The position numbers and the translations under genes are program-made. The notes beneath the pieces were generated by a model. That model was not told the DNA's origin and searched no databases. It saw only the letters and a program-made list of their open reading frames with translations. Shown one piece after another: positions 14,417-22,518 of a stretch of DNA of 27,848 bases. Position 1 is the first letter of the stretch. Every line of letters starts with the position of its first letter. Source of the stretch: CALMEH01 sp964548225 (GTDB lineage: Bacteria > Acidobacteriota > Blastocatellia > Pyrinomonadales > Pyrinomonadaceae); NCBI GenBank assembly GCA_964548225.1, contig CAZJQP010000069.1, positions 1 to 27,848 of the forward strand. Reading direction: 5' to 3'.

Positions 14417-17293
14417 TTATTTTAATGAAAGCATCTGAATATCGGCTTCGATTGTGCCGGTGCTGAATGCAACGCGGCGATTGTCGCGTGAAATCGCCGG
14501 AGAATTGATAAATTGCGGCATATTCGAGAGAATTTCGCGGACTTGTTTGGTTTGGGTGTTGATAACCGCAAGTTTATCGTCCACCGTGCCGAGAATATGG
14601 ATGTTATCGGCAAACCACGCCGGACGATTGAAGTTTTCCGAGATTCTTTCGTAGGAATTTGTTTCAATCGAATAAACAAAAAGTTCCGAAGATTCAATAT
14701 CCAACTCGTTTCCGCTCCAACCCGCAATCTTTTTGCCGTCCGGCGACCAAGACCAAGGAATAAAAAAATCACCTTTATCATTTACCCTCGGAAATTTGAA
14801 GGGTGTTTGCGCGGAAAAATCGGTTTCAAGATTATTTATGAAAGAATCGCTTTCAATCATTGTATATGCCAGACGTTTACCGTCGGGTGATAGAAACGGA
14901 TAATAAACTCCTTTGCCTTCAGTCTTGGTAATTTGTCGGCGATTTGAACCATCGGCGTTCATAATGTAGGCTTCATAATGTCCGTCGGCATTTGAATAAA
15001 ACGTAATTTGATTTCCATCGGGCGAAAATCGTGGCACACGGTCGCGCCCTGCGTCATTGGTCAGTAAATTCCACTTCGTTTCGCCCGATTTGACCAAAAT
15101 TATATCTTCTTGTGTTTCTCCCGTAACATAAAAAACAATCGAATTTCCGTCAGGCGCAAAATCAGGCGTTCGCATTCGTTTTGTGCCTTCGGTAACGGCT
15201 TCCGGTTTGCCGACAATTTGCATTTTTGCCGTGTCAAATTCCGCTTTGTAGATGTTTTCGATACGCGAACGTCTGGCGTAAATCAAATTTTTCCCGTCTT
15301 TTGAAAGTGTTAAAAGCCAACTTTGCGCCGGAGTCGAAGAAAGTGATTCGGGTTCGCCGATCGGTTCGCCTTTTTTCTGATTAACCGCAATTCGCCAAAG
15401 ACTCGCCGCACCATTTCGATTACTACAGAAATAAATAAAACTTCCATCCGGCGACCAAACCGGACTCCAATCAAATGCCGCGTCTTTGGTTAATTGAACA
15501 GCGTCGCCGCCCTCAATCGAAACCGTCCATAAATCACGTTGATTGCGTTCATCTCTCGAATAAAAGACGATTTTTGTGCCGTCCGGCGAAAAATTCGGTT
15601 GAAGCACCGGACGATTTGTTTTTATTTGCCGTTTTTCGCCGTTTAGATTGACAATCCAAAGCTCTCCGGGACGACTTCCGGCAAGCGGATCGGTAAAATC
15701 TGCCGAACTGAAAGCGATTTCCTTACCATCCGGCGACCAAGTTGGCGTAAAACCGAAATCAGTTAAACGTCTGACCGATTCGCCCGTTGCTCCCATCAGG
15801 AAAATGCCGCCGCCGTTGCGCGAAGAACGAAATGCAATCTGTTCGCCGTTAGGTGAAAACGCGGGTTGTTTATCTTCCGCCGTCGAATCGGCAGTTAAGT
15901 TTTGCGCGTTTGTGCCTCCGATTCTTTGCCAGTAAATATCGAGGTTTCCTTTGTTATCCCGCGTGTAAAGCAAAGTCTTTCCGTCGGGCGAAATGTTGGG
16001 AAAACTTTCTTCGCCCGCATAATCGGTTAATTGCGTAGTAATCGCCGTGTTCCAAATTGAGGTTTGCGGTTTCTTTTCGGCAAATTTCCAAAAATAAATT
16101 GCCGTCGCCGCCGCGCCAATCGCCAAAAATAAAAAGGCGGAAGCAAAAATCCAATAAAATCTGCGAGTTTTGGCGCGTTCGCGGGTGGTTGCCAAAGAGC
16201 CGCTTCGCAAAGACGGCGAAGAATCAACTTCTCGCTTGGCACGTTTCAAATCTGCGCGAAAATCGGAAGCGGTTTGATAGCTCAAATCTGCGTCTTTTTC
16301 TAAGGCTTTGACAAGAATTTGGTCGAGTTCGGGAGAAATCTCGGCGTTTAAGGAACTTGCCAACGGCGGATCGTGCGACAAAATCGCTTGAAATGTGGCT
16401 TGGCGGTTTTCTTTTTTGAACGGATTGATATTTGTCAGCAATTCATATAAACAAACGCCCAAACTCCAAAGGTCAGTGCGATGATCAACGTCGTCGTCCG
16501 CCACTTGTTCGGGCGACATATAAGCCGGAGTTCCGATAATGATGCCTTTTGCCGTGGCGGAATAATTCCGCATCGTATTTAAGTCAACTTCGCTCAATTT
16601 TGCCAAACCGAAATCGAGAATTTTGACATAACCATCGGGGCGAACCATTATATTTTCGGGTTTGATGTCGCGGTGAATGATTTTTCGTTCGTGTGCGGCG
16701 GCGAGTGCTTCACAGGCTTGAATGATAATTGCCAGAATTTCTTTTAATTTGAGATTTCCGCCGATAAGTTCACGCAAAGTTTTCCCTTCAACGTATTCGG
16801 TAGCGATATAATTGATGCCTTCGTATGTTCCGACATCGTAAATCGTTACAATATTCGGATGATTCAGCGCGGAAATTGCCCGCGCTTCGAGTTGAAATCT
16901 CTTTACGCGCTCATCGTCGGTAGTATATTCCGAAGGAAGTATTTTCAGCGCGACTTTGCGGCGCAATTTTTCGTCTTTTGCCAGATAAACTTCGCCCATT
17001 CCTCCCGCACCGAGAAGTTTTTCGATAACATAATTGCCGATTGATTTATTTATTAAATTTGCATTTGAAACGGCGGTTTCTTCGGCGGCAAGATTCTTGG
17101 CGGCAATGTTCATCGCCGATTTGTTGAGAAAACTTTCGCTCTCTTTATTGGCACTCAAAAGGCTCAAAACTTCCTTTTTTAATTCATCGTCGCCATTTGT
17201 CCGCGCAGAAAGAAACGCTTCGCGCTCGGCTTCCGGCAAATCAAGCGCGGCATCGAAAAGTTCGTCAATTTGTTTCCATCTATCTTGATTCAC
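14417..17293 (-). CDS. Membrane-anchored Ser/Thr protein kinase with a TolB/PD40 beta-propeller
   Basis: This 958-residue protein has a short helical N-terminal region (1-80) and a complete PknB-type kinase domain (about 88-350). The glycine loop is GAGGMG (95-100), with catalytic Lys117 in VALKIL, HRDIKPEN with Asp209, DFG at 227-229 and GTPAYMSPEQ at 254-263. One transmembrane helix (about 379-402) follows, then an outer region of about 550 residues with ten or so SPDG-type blades (for example FSPNGEQIAF and WSPDGKEIAF), the PD40/TolB propeller. The layout suggests an extracytoplasmic sensor driving an intracellular kinase, a common Acidobacteriota design. It follows the ECF sigma gene, its likely partner. 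The start is GTG at 17293 with no Shine-Dalgarno sequence, because the spacer is entirely repeat DNA. Confidence 0.95.
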   Translation of the reverse strand: MNQDRWKQIDELFDAALDLPEAEREAFLSARTNGDDELKKEVLSLLSANKESESFLNKSAMNIAAKNLAAEETAVSNANLINKSIGNYVIEKLLGAGGMGEVYLAKDEKLRRKVALKILPSEYTTDDERVKRFQLEARAISALNHPNIVTIYDVGTYEGINYIATEYVEGKTLRELIGGNLKLKEILAIIIQACEALAAAHERKIIHRDIKPENIMVRPDGYVKILDFGLAKLSEVDLNTMRNYSATAKGIIIGTPAYMSPEQVADDDVDHRTDLWSLGVCLYELLTNINPFKKENRQATFQAILSHDPPLASSLNAEISPELDQILVKALEKDADLSYQTASDFRADLKRAKREVDSSPSLRSGSLATTRERAKTRRFYWIFASAFLFLAIGAAATAIYFWKFAEKKPQTSIWNTAITTQLTDYAGEESFPNISPDGKTLLYTRDNKGNLDIYWQRIGGTNAQNLTADSTAEDKQPAFSPNGEQIAFRSSRNGGGIFLMGATGESVRRLTDFGFTPTWSPDGKEIAFSSADFTDPLAGSRPGELWIVNLNGEKRQIKTNRPVLQPNFSPDGTKIVFYSRDERNQRDLWTVSIEGGDAVQLTKDAAFDWSPVWSPDGSFIYFCSNRNGAASLWRIAVNQKKGEPIGEPESLSSTPAQSWLLTLSKDGKNLIYARRSRIENIYKAEFDTAKMQIVGKPEAVTEGTKRMRTPDFAPDGNSIVFYVTGETQEDIILVKSGETKWNLLTNDAGRDRVPRFSPDGNQITFYSNADGHYEAYIMNADGSNRRQITKTEGKGVYYPFLSPDGKRLAYTMIESDSFINNLETDFSAQTPFKFPRVNDKGDFFIPWSWSPDGKKIAGWSGNELDIESSELFVYSIETNSYERISENFNRPAWFADNIHILGTVDDKLAVINTQTKQVREILSNMPQFINSPAISRDNRRVAFSTGTIEADIQMLSLK

Positions 17294-17295
17294 AA

Positions 17296-17390
17296 TTTTT
17301 TAACGCAAAGGTGCAAAGACGCAAAGACGAAAAGAAAAGCAATAAAAAAATCTTTGCGATCCTGCGCCTGTGCGTCTTTGCGTTAAAAAA
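17296..17390. repeat. Inverted repeat built from ACGCAAAG units (copy 2), filling the sigma-kinase gap
   Basis: TTTTTTAACGCAAAG (17296-17310) and CTTTGCGTTAAAAAA (17376-17390) are perfect 15-bp inverted ends. Between them are further GCAAAGAC units on one side and CTTTGCG-like units on the other. The element starts one base from the sigma-factor stop codon and ends two bases from the kinase start codon. Confidence 0.9.
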
Positions 17391-17391
17391 A

Positions 17392-17958
17392 TCATACAGA
17401 AAGTTCACGATAAAGCCACGCTTTGGCTTTTTGCCATTCGCGCATTACAGTTATCGGCGCAATCTTTAAAACTTCCGCCGTTTCTTCAACCGAAAGTCCG
17501 CCAAAGAATTTTAATTCGACGATTTTTGCTTTGCGTTCATCAAATTTTGCCAATTCGTTCAATGCTTCATCCAAAGCCACCAAATCGGCATCTTTCTCGG
17601 TTGAAACAACAAAGGCTTCTTCGAGTGAAACGTGATTAGCAAGTTCATCGGCAGAAATTTTCGGGCGTTTGCGAGCAAAATCAACTAAAATTCGACGCAT
17701 CAGTTGTGCCGAAACGCCAAAAAAATGCGCTCGATTTTCCCATTTCGCCGTTTTCCAATCAATCAACCGCATATAGGCTTCGTTGACCAGCGCAGAAGTC
17801 TGTAAAGTATGGTTTTCACGCTCGCGCCGCATATAATTTTTGGCGATACGATGAAGCTCGGCATAAATTACAGGTGTAAGTTCCTCTAAAGCGGCAGAAT
17901 CGCCGCCGCTCCATTTCTGGAGAAGTTCGGTTACTTCGTGATTTGCCGGAACGGTCAT
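17392..17958 (-). CDS. ECF-subfamily RNA polymerase sigma factor
   Basis: This 188-residue sigma-70 family protein has region 2 (about 20-90), including LHRIAKNYMRRERENHTLQT and VNEAYMRLIDW, and region 4 (about 130-185), with the helix-turn-helix LKFFGGLSVEETAEVLKIA and WQKAKAWLYREL. The sequence is most like the ECF group annotated as TIGR02999 (Sig-70 X6), common in Acidobacteriota and Planctomycetota, which is often encoded beside Ser/Thr kinases instead of an anti-sigma factor. The kinase gene downstream on the same strand fits that pattern. Control by phosphorylation is inference. The ATG is kept because it begins the normal N-terminus, although no clear Shine-Dalgarno sequence precedes it. 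Confidence 0.93.
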   Translation of the reverse strand: MTVPANHEVTELLQKWSGGDSAALEELTPVIYAELHRIAKNYMRRERENHTLQTSALVNEAYMRLIDWKTAKWENRAHFFGVSAQLMRRILVDFARKRPKISADELANHVSLEEAFVVSTEKDADLVALDEALNELAKFDERKAKIVELKFFGGLSVEETAEVLKIAPITVMREWQKAKAWLYRELSV

Positions 17959-18119
17959 TTTATTGATATTTACAGAATTTTTCTAAATTAAATTTACCAC
18001 AAATAAAAAAAAACTAAAAAATATTTTCCGCCCAATGATAGTTTTTTCGCAATTCAAACGCAATAGATAATGAGGTGCTAAAAAAACCGAAATTTTTAAG
18101 AGGAGTTTTTACATAAATT

Positions 18120-18650
18120 ATGGGATTAGAACATATACAATTTCCGCCGGTTTCGCAGGGCGAAAATCAAAATTATTGTTGGGCGGCGAGTCTTTCTTGG
18201 TGGCTGAAAGCAGTTCGTAATAAAACTTATAGCGTGGAAGATTTACTTTATATTTACGAAAATTGGGTAAATGATGAAGAAGGCGAAAATTACGGTGCAT
18301 TGAACGAAGAAGGAATGTCGAGACTTCTGCACGACCAACGCTGGTTTTTGCATTACGACAAAAAGAAAAACGACAAGGTTAAGTTTGAATATCTGGAAAA
18401 GATTTTAAAGCGCGGTCCGGTGATGGTTGCTTATTATGAACCGAAGGTTAAAGGCTACCATATGAACGTCATTGTGGCGGGCGCGGGACTTGGCGATGTT
18501 GTCAGCGGATTAGTTGTGATGGATCCGAATTATGAGCAGTTTCAAATCCGAAATTTGCAATATTACAAATCATATTATTCCGACATTTATTTTATTTACA
18601 AGGCATATGCAAGTTCTACGCCAACTTATGCCTACGAACAAAGTTACTAA
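18120..18650 (+). CDS. Papain-like cysteine peptidase (C39-like / Papain_like_cys_pep family)
   Basis: The 176-residue product has the arrangement of small papain-like peptidases. Cys20 sits in QNYCWAASLSWWLKA, preceded by Gln17 as a possible oxyanion-hole residue. His114 lies in KGYHMNVIVAGAG, and Asp135-Pro-Asn in VVMDPNYEQF. No signal peptide is present, so it is cytoplasmic or exported with help from other factors. AGGAG stands upstream of the ATG with a long spacing of about 13 bases. The gene is divergent from the ECF sigma gene and is followed by its own terminator. A substrate cannot be named. Proteins of this kind also appear as toxin or effector domains, but no immunity or secretion gene is visible next to it. 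Confidence 0.8.
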   Translation: MGLEHIQFPPVSQGENQNYCWAASLSWWLKAVRNKTYSVEDLLYIYENWVNDEEGENYGALNEEGMSRLLHDQRWFLHYDKKKNDKVKFEYLEKILKRGPVMVAYYEPKVKGYHMNVIVAGAGLGDVVSGLVVMDPNYEQFQIRNLQYYKSYYSDIYFIYKAYASSTPTYAYEQSY

Positions 18651-18662
18651 ATGTCTCTCCCG

Positions 18663-18712
18663 AAAAACACGAAACTGCACCGAAGAAATTTTGCGCGGTT
18701 TCGTGTTTTTTT
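18663..18712 (+). terminator. Terminator of the cysteine peptidase gene
   Basis: AAAAACACGAAACTGC (18663-18678) pairs with GCGGTTTCGTGTTTTT (18695-18710), one mismatch, loop of 16. It ends in a run of T's shortly after the stop codon. Confidence 0.85.
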
Positions 18713-18768
18713 ATTGATTTGTCAAATTATCCAAAAGCCGTATGTCTGATTCGCTCGACGCAAGCGTG

Positions 18769-18808
18769 TGGCATATCAATTTAATGCAAAAGAATGCCAC
18801 ATTCCTTA
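18769..18808 (-). terminator. Hairpin at the 3' end of the HxxH...YHET gene
   Basis: TGTGGCAT and ATGCCACA form an 8-bp stem with a 22-base loop just past the stop codon on the - strand. There is no strong T-run, so a terminator function is only likely. Confidence 0.4.
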
Positions 18809-19213
18809 TAAATCCGCCTCGACAAATTTCGCACGGGCTTCTTCCGAGAAAAGCAGTTCGCGGCTGTAAAATCGGAACGGATAATCTTTGTCGAATTTTT
18901 CGACGAGTTCATTGCAAATCTTAACAATCGAATCGGCGTTTTTTGAATTTTTGAAATCTTCAACGGTTTTCATCCAAAAAAATGTCAAAGTTTCGTGATA
19001 AGGCATCTCTTTTGTAAAATCAATCCCGATTTTTTTTAAGTAGCCCAGAAGATTACGTTTCATTTTTTGTGTTGCGATTTCAAAATCGTGATTTGTCAGA
19101 TAAAAAAGCGCAACGGTTAAATGCCCGGCGTGATTCCATTCTTCACGCAAAATCGTGCCGTTTTCAAACTTTTCGACTAATAATCTTATCTCTTTTTCAT
19201 TTTCGTATTTCAT
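18806..19213 (-). CDS. Uncharacterised small protein with HxxH and YHET motifs
   Basis: The 135-residue protein starts at the ATG at 19213, which has GGAG 4-8 bases upstream. A longer frame continues upstream but would run through the preceding gene's terminator. Conserved-looking features are EWNHAGHLTVALFYL (His28, His31) and PYHETLTFFW (His73, Glu74, Thr75). I recall this W-x-H-x-x-H-L ... YHET-L/I-T pattern from a widespread bacterial family with no assigned function; that is memory, not a search. The His/Glu set could bind a metal. It is predicted mostly helical, with no signal peptide. It is the last gene of a four-gene - strand row, immediately behind a strong hairpin. Confidence 0.8.
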   Translation of the reverse strand: MKYENEKEIRLLVEKFENGTILREEWNHAGHLTVALFYLTNHDFEIATQKMKRNLLGYLKKIGIDFTKEMPYHETLTFFWMKTVEDFKNSKNADSIVKICNELVEKFDKDYPFRFYSRELLFSEEARAKFVEADL

Positions 19214-19221
19214 AATTTCTC

Positions 19222-19264
19222 CAAAAAAATAACGGAGCGAAAAGATTCCGGTCTTTTCGCTCCG
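19222..19264 (-). terminator. Terminator/attenuator between the P-loop kinase gene and the HxxH gene
   Basis: CGGAGCGAAAAGA (19233-19245) and TCTTTTCGCTCCG (19252-19264) form a perfect 13-bp stem with a 6-base loop. On the - strand a T-run (complement of 19223-19229) follows. The T-run ends only about 9 bases before the next ATG. Confidence 0.85.
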
Positions 19265-19289
19265 TCTATGTTTAAGCGAATATTCTAAC

Positions 19290-19832
19290 TCAATCCTGCT
19301 CTTTTTCCAAATTAAAATGCGTAATAATTTTCTGCGCCGTCTGATCGGCGGAAAGAGTTGAATTGTCAATAATTAAACTTTCCCGAAGCGGAATTGGCGA
19401 AAACAAATCATATTTTTCCCAAGTTAAATGCAAACTATCAAGATTGCCAATTTTCCCGTGAATCTTGCGCGAGTCTTCCAAAACTCGTCTTTCAATTAAA
19501 GAATTTTCCGCGACCAGCAGAACAAAGCAAATCTCGCCGCCATTTTCTTCGACGGCATTTGTAACCGCTTCAATATGCTCGTCGTCTTCGTTTTTTGCAT
19601 AGCAAAATGTATAAATCAAATTGACGTTCTCGCGGGCAGCTTCGGCGATTGTTTCGATGCGGAAAAGATGCACCAATTTCCAAAACGGCGCAGTTCCGAA
19701 TTCAAAAACAGGCTTGACGGCGGAAATGGTCAGATGATTGTGAAAAACTTTAAAGTCTGTCTTTTCAGCAATTGCATTCGCCGTCGTCAATTTTCCTACA
19801 GCCGGAGAACCATAAATCATAATCAGTTTCAT
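19290..19832 (-). CDS. Small P-loop kinase / AAA_33-like ATPase
   Basis: This 180-residue protein begins with a Walker A motif, IYGSPAVGKLTTANAIA (P-loop about residues 8-16). The residue after GK is Leu and the Thr comes one position later, as in a known group of small GPPAVGK-x-T kinase-like proteins. Next come FHNHLTISAV, a Walker B-like strand in the middle (NLIYTFCY), and a lid-like ERRVLEDSRK. Such proteins resemble shikimate, adenylate or gluconate kinases and may phosphorylate a small molecule. The substrate is unknown. GAGGAAAG precedes the ATG. A strong terminator follows the gene. Confidence 0.82.
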   Translation of the reverse strand: MKLIMIYGSPAVGKLTTANAIAEKTDFKVFHNHLTISAVKPVFEFGTAPFWKLVHLFRIETIAEAARENVNLIYTFCYAKNEDDEHIEAVTNAVEENGGEICFVLLVAENSLIERRVLEDSRKIHGKIGNLDSLHLTWEKYDLFSPIPLRESLIIDNSTLSADQTAQKIITHFNLEKEQD

Positions 19833-19869
19833 ACTTTCCTCAAAACTGAATAACCGAAAAAATTACCGT

Positions 19870-19936
19870 CCGCGAAAGACACGAAAAGACGCGAAAAGTT
19901 CTTTAACTATTTTCGCGTCTTTCGTCTTTTTCGCGG
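19870..19936. repeat. Inverted repeat of GCGAAAAGAC units
   Basis: The arms beginning CCGCGAAAGACACGAAAAGA (19870) and ending CTTTCGTCTTTTTCGCGG (19936) are largely complementary around a short loop. The element lies a few bases after the methyltransferase stop codon and may also terminate transcription. It resembles the ACGCAAAG elements in style. Confidence 0.8.
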
Positions 19937-19944
19937 TTAAAAAA

Positions 19945-20691
19945 TCATTTTGCAAGCGAAGCAACGATAATTTGTTTGCGCGAGTCGCTCGTAAAAGAGG
20001 TTTCGTTAAAATTGCCGTATTTAGCCTCGATTTTGAAGCCGTTATATTCAAAGAGTGCGTCTAATTCCTGCGGAAAAAACTGGCGCATTGTGAACGAAAC
20101 GGTTTGTTCTTCTTTGTGAAATTGGTTTTTATAGTGCCAATCAATGTAGTTAATTTGGGTTGCCGCATCATAGCGAACGTTTTCGGTCAACATAATCCAA
20201 CCGTCTTTTGTGCGATATTCGCCGACAAAATAACGTTCATTCGGGTCGCGGTCGAGAAGATGAACGGACGGATTGAAAACTTCGATAATAAATCTTCCAT
20301 TCGGTTTAAGATGACGTTTCACGGATTTGAAACAAGCCTCGACATCTTGGCGACTATTCAAATGCTGGAGCGCGTTTCCGGCAACAAAAATCAGCGCAAA
20401 CTTCTGTTTTAACTTGAAGTTACGCATATCCGCGTTTATCAAATTAGTTTCCGTGTGTTGCTTTTCAGCACGAAGTTCGGCGGCGTGAAGCATCTCGTCG
20501 GAAATATCAATGCCGGAAATCTCGATGTCGGATTTCGACAAAGTTACGGCATAATTTCCGCTTCCGCAAGCAAGTTCAAGCACGGGTGAACCGTATTTTT
20601 CGATTTGCCTTTCATAAAACAGCACTTCGCGGCTGTCAGGTAATTTTTCGTGGATTAAATCGTAGAGCCACGATTCGTCATATAAATTCAT
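19945..20691 (-). CDS. Class I SAM-dependent methyltransferase
   Basis: The 248-residue protein shows the Rossmann-type methyltransferase signature: motif I VLELACGSGNYAV (about 37-49), the acidic end of strand two in SGIDISDEML (about 59-68), the INADMRNFKL region (about 84-93), and a motif IV-like FALIFVAGNALQHL. The C-terminal half is a mixed beta region with no added domain. The substrate (small molecule or protein) cannot be deduced. It sits between the HNH endonuclease and the P-loop kinase on the same strand, but repeat-filled spacers separate them, so an operon is uncertain. Confidence 0.9.
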   Translation of the reverse strand: MNLYDESWLYDLIHEKLPDSREVLFYERQIEKYGSPVLELACGSGNYAVTLSKSDIEISGIDISDEMLHAAELRAEKQHTETNLINADMRNFKLKQKFALIFVAGNALQHLNSRQDVEACFKSVKRHLKPNGRFIIEVFNPSVHLLDRDPNERYFVGEYRTKDGWIMLTENVRYDAATQINYIDWHYKNQFHKEEQTVSFTMRQFFPQELDALFEYNGFKIEAKYGNFNETSFTSDSRKQIIVASLAK

Positions 20692-20699
20692 TGTTATTT

Positions 20700-20786
20700 G
20701 GTCTTTGGTTTTTGGATTTCGGTCTTTGATTTTTGATTAGTGTCAAAGGTCGAAGACCAAAGACCAAAAACCAAAAATCAAAAACC
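20700..20786. repeat. Imperfect inverted repeat of GGTCTTTG / CCAAAAA units
   Basis: GGTCTTTGGTTTTTGG at 20700 faces a run of CAAAGACC, CCAAAAACC and CAAAAATC units ending at 20786. It fills most of the spacer between the HNH and methyltransferase genes. Its units are like those of the heptanucleotide repeat at 9808-9840. Confidence 0.8.
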
Positions 20787-20789
20787 TGA

Positions 20790-21347
20790 TTAAGCGGCAA
20801 GTCTGATTTCCGCTTCCAAATCTTCGTCCATAAACAGATATTTTTTCCATTCGGGACGCGATTCGGCGTAGTGGCAAAGCAGAACGTGGTCTAAGCCCAA
20901 ACGAAGCAGTTTTTGAGAAGTCAAAAGCGGCATTCTGGCTTGTTCAGGCGTGCGGTTGCCTTTACGCTGATTACATTTAACACACGCGGAAACAAGATTA
21001 TGCGGCGTGCTTTCGCCGCCTTGTGCGCGTGGCAAAATGTGGTCGAGCGTCAAATCTTTGGCGTGTTTGTGTTCCCCGCAGTATTGACAACGATAACGGT
21101 CGCGGATGTAGATTCGCGCACGTTTCATCGTTGTTTCTTGCCGACGGCGTTTGACGTGAACATAGCTTCGCAGACGCACAACCGACGGCACGGGGATTGT
21201 CGTCGAAGGCGAATGCAAAACATTTTCGCCGTCGTTTTCTTCAATGCTTAATTTGCCCGAAAACCACATACAAATCGCCCGTGCCACGCCAATCGTTCCG
21301 AGCGGTTCGTAAGAGAAATTCAAGAGCAAAACTCTACCTGTTATCAA
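20790..21347 (-). CDS. HNH endonuclease family protein
   Basis: The protein (185 residues from the proposed start) has an N-terminal strand-rich segment, VLLLNFSYEPLGTIGVARAI, typical of a common bacterial HNH group. A zinc-bound HNH domain follows: YRCQYCGE with two Cys, LTLDHILPRAQGG with Asp-His, HNLVSACVKCNQRKGN with Asn and two more Cys. Such proteins cut or nick DNA, but the biological role of this chromosomal group is unclear. A GTG at 21356 is in frame but overlaps the very strong AAGGAGGTGATTCC ribosome site. The TTG at 21347 lies 8 bases after AGGAGG and is the better start. It is the first gene of the - strand row and is divergent from the DUF11 gene. Confidence 0.88.
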   Translation of the reverse strand: MITGRVLLLNFSYEPLGTIGVARAICMWFSGKLSIEENDGENVLHSPSTTIPVPSVVRLRSYVHVKRRRQETTMKRARIYIRDRYRCQYCGEHKHAKDLTLDHILPRAQGGESTPHNLVSACVKCNQRKGNRTPEQARMPLLTSQKLLRLGLDHVLLCHYAESRPEWKKYLFMDEDLEAEIRLAA

Positions 21348-21363
21348 TGGAATCACCTCCTTC
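21345..21363 (-). promoter_or_regulatory. Extended Shine-Dalgarno sequence of the HNH gene
   Basis: On the - strand AAGGAGGTGATTCC precedes TTG. It is complementary to almost the whole 3' end of 16S rRNA (anti-SD GGATCACCTCC), except for one extra T. This decides the TTG start at 21347 over the upstream GTG at 21356. Confidence 0.7.
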
Positions 21364-21620
21364 TTTTAGTTTCTGATTTCTGGTTTTTGGTTTCTCGTTA
21401 TTTACCGGAAACAAGAAACTAAAAACTAGAAACCCAAGTTATTGTGCAGTCTGAATCAACTGCCACTATATTAACCGATTTTTATTCGATTTGTATATGA
21501 ATTTTTTAAAATTTCAGAAATTTGTAATTTTTTTTGAAAAAAAATGCAAGAACTTTTCCGCCGCTTCGTTCTCTGAATCACAAGCCGGTTTGTAACCAGA
21601 AAATATTAGTTGAGGAAAGT
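21357..21620. repeat. Divergent spacer with an imperfect inverted repeat
   Basis: TTTAGTTTCTGATTTCTGG onward (21368-21402) faces GAAACAAGAAACTAAAAAC onward (about 21411-21437). Both arms are made of short GTTTCT/AGAAAC-like units. The remainder to 21610 is AT-rich and probably carries the promoters of the HNH gene (-) and the DUF11 gene (+). No clear boxes could be fixed. Confidence 0.55.
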
Positions 21621-22451
21621 ATGAAAAATTATAAAGTAAAGAAAAATATCAGTTTATCGTTTTTGTTTGTCGTTTTTGTTTTCGGATTGGGAAATGCCTT
21701 CGCGCTTCCGCCGCAACCGCCCGACATTCGCGTTCAGGTTTCAGGTCCGACGACGGCAATGGTTAATTCGCCGTATCAATACACGGTTAATGTTCGTAAT
21801 ATCGGCGGTGCAAAAGCCAATGGCGTTACGGTTATGGTTGATTTTCCGCAGACGAACACGAGTCCGCAAGTTTATATCTTGGGACAAGTTTCGGCAATCG
21901 GAAATGGTTGTCAATTAGTTTCGCGCCGTCTGCAATGTTCGGCAGGGAATTTGAACCCGAATGCTCAACGCAATTTTACGTTTAGTTTCAGCTATCCGGT
22001 TTCGACCAAAACGCTCGAAATCAAAGCAACGGGAAGTTCGACTTCGACAAACGAAGCCAATCCGAACAACAATATCGCTTCGGTTTTTCCGGCAATCAAC
22101 TATCCGACAAATCAAATTACGGCGGCAAACGTAACGGTTTCGCTCTGCACGGGAACAAATTTGTCTTCTTATTATGAATGTGAACTTTTTCCGAGTTCAC
22201 AACAACATTTCACGATGAGATTGGAATCCGGCGGAATGATTACGGATTTGCCCGATTCAAATTTCACGGGAACTTGGACGCAAATCCAAACGACAAATCA
22301 GCCGTTTCAACAGCTTCAATTTACGCTTTCAGACGGTTACACAAGCGCGAGTTTTGACGGATACGCCAGCAGCACGACTTGTTTTGAAGGAAAAACCACA
22401 TTTTTGCCGACAAGCAATTACAATAGTCAATACAAAGTCTGTGTTCAATAA
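21621..22451 (+). CDS. Secreted protein with a DUF11/CARDB-like beta-sandwich domain
   Basis: The product is 276 residues from the ATG at 21621, which has TGAGGAAAG just upstream. A longer frame to 21534 would put extra residues before an obvious signal peptide. The signal peptide has a basic start, a hydrophobic run of about residues 11-27, and likely cleavage near NAFA. Next comes an Ig-like DUF11/CARDB domain (about 35-165) with VQVSGPTTAMVNSPYQYTVN and NIGGAKANGVTVMVDFP, where such domains in envelope proteins give structure or adhesion. The C-terminal part (about 175-276) is a Thr/Ser/Gln-rich beta domain with four Cys (CTGTN, YYECELF, TTCFEG, YKVCVQ) that could form disulfides. No sorting motif is seen. 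The function is unknown. Confidence 0.87.
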   Translation: MKNYKVKKNISLSFLFVVFVFGLGNAFALPPQPPDIRVQVSGPTTAMVNSPYQYTVNVRNIGGAKANGVTVMVDFPQTNTSPQVYILGQVSAIGNGCQLVSRRLQCSAGNLNPNAQRNFTFSFSYPVSTKTLEIKATGSSTSTNEANPNNNIASVFPAINYPTNQITAANVTVSLCTGTNLSSYYECELFPSSQQHFTMRLESGGMITDLPDSNFTGTWTQIQTTNQPFQQLQFTLSDGYTSASFDGYASSTTCFEGKTTFLPTSNYNSQYKVCVQ

Positions 22452-22472
22452 AATAGGAGGAATTTTAATCTG

Positions 22473-22508
22473 AAATGAGTGTCAAGAAATTGGCACTCAT
22501 TTTTTTTC
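22473..22508 (+). terminator. Terminator of the DUF11 gene
   Basis: AAATGAGTGTCA (22473-22484) pairs with TGGCACTCATTT (22491-22502), with one G-U pair, and an eight-T run. It is a textbook Rho-independent terminator. Confidence 0.9.
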
Positions 22509-22518
22509 GGGAAAATAT

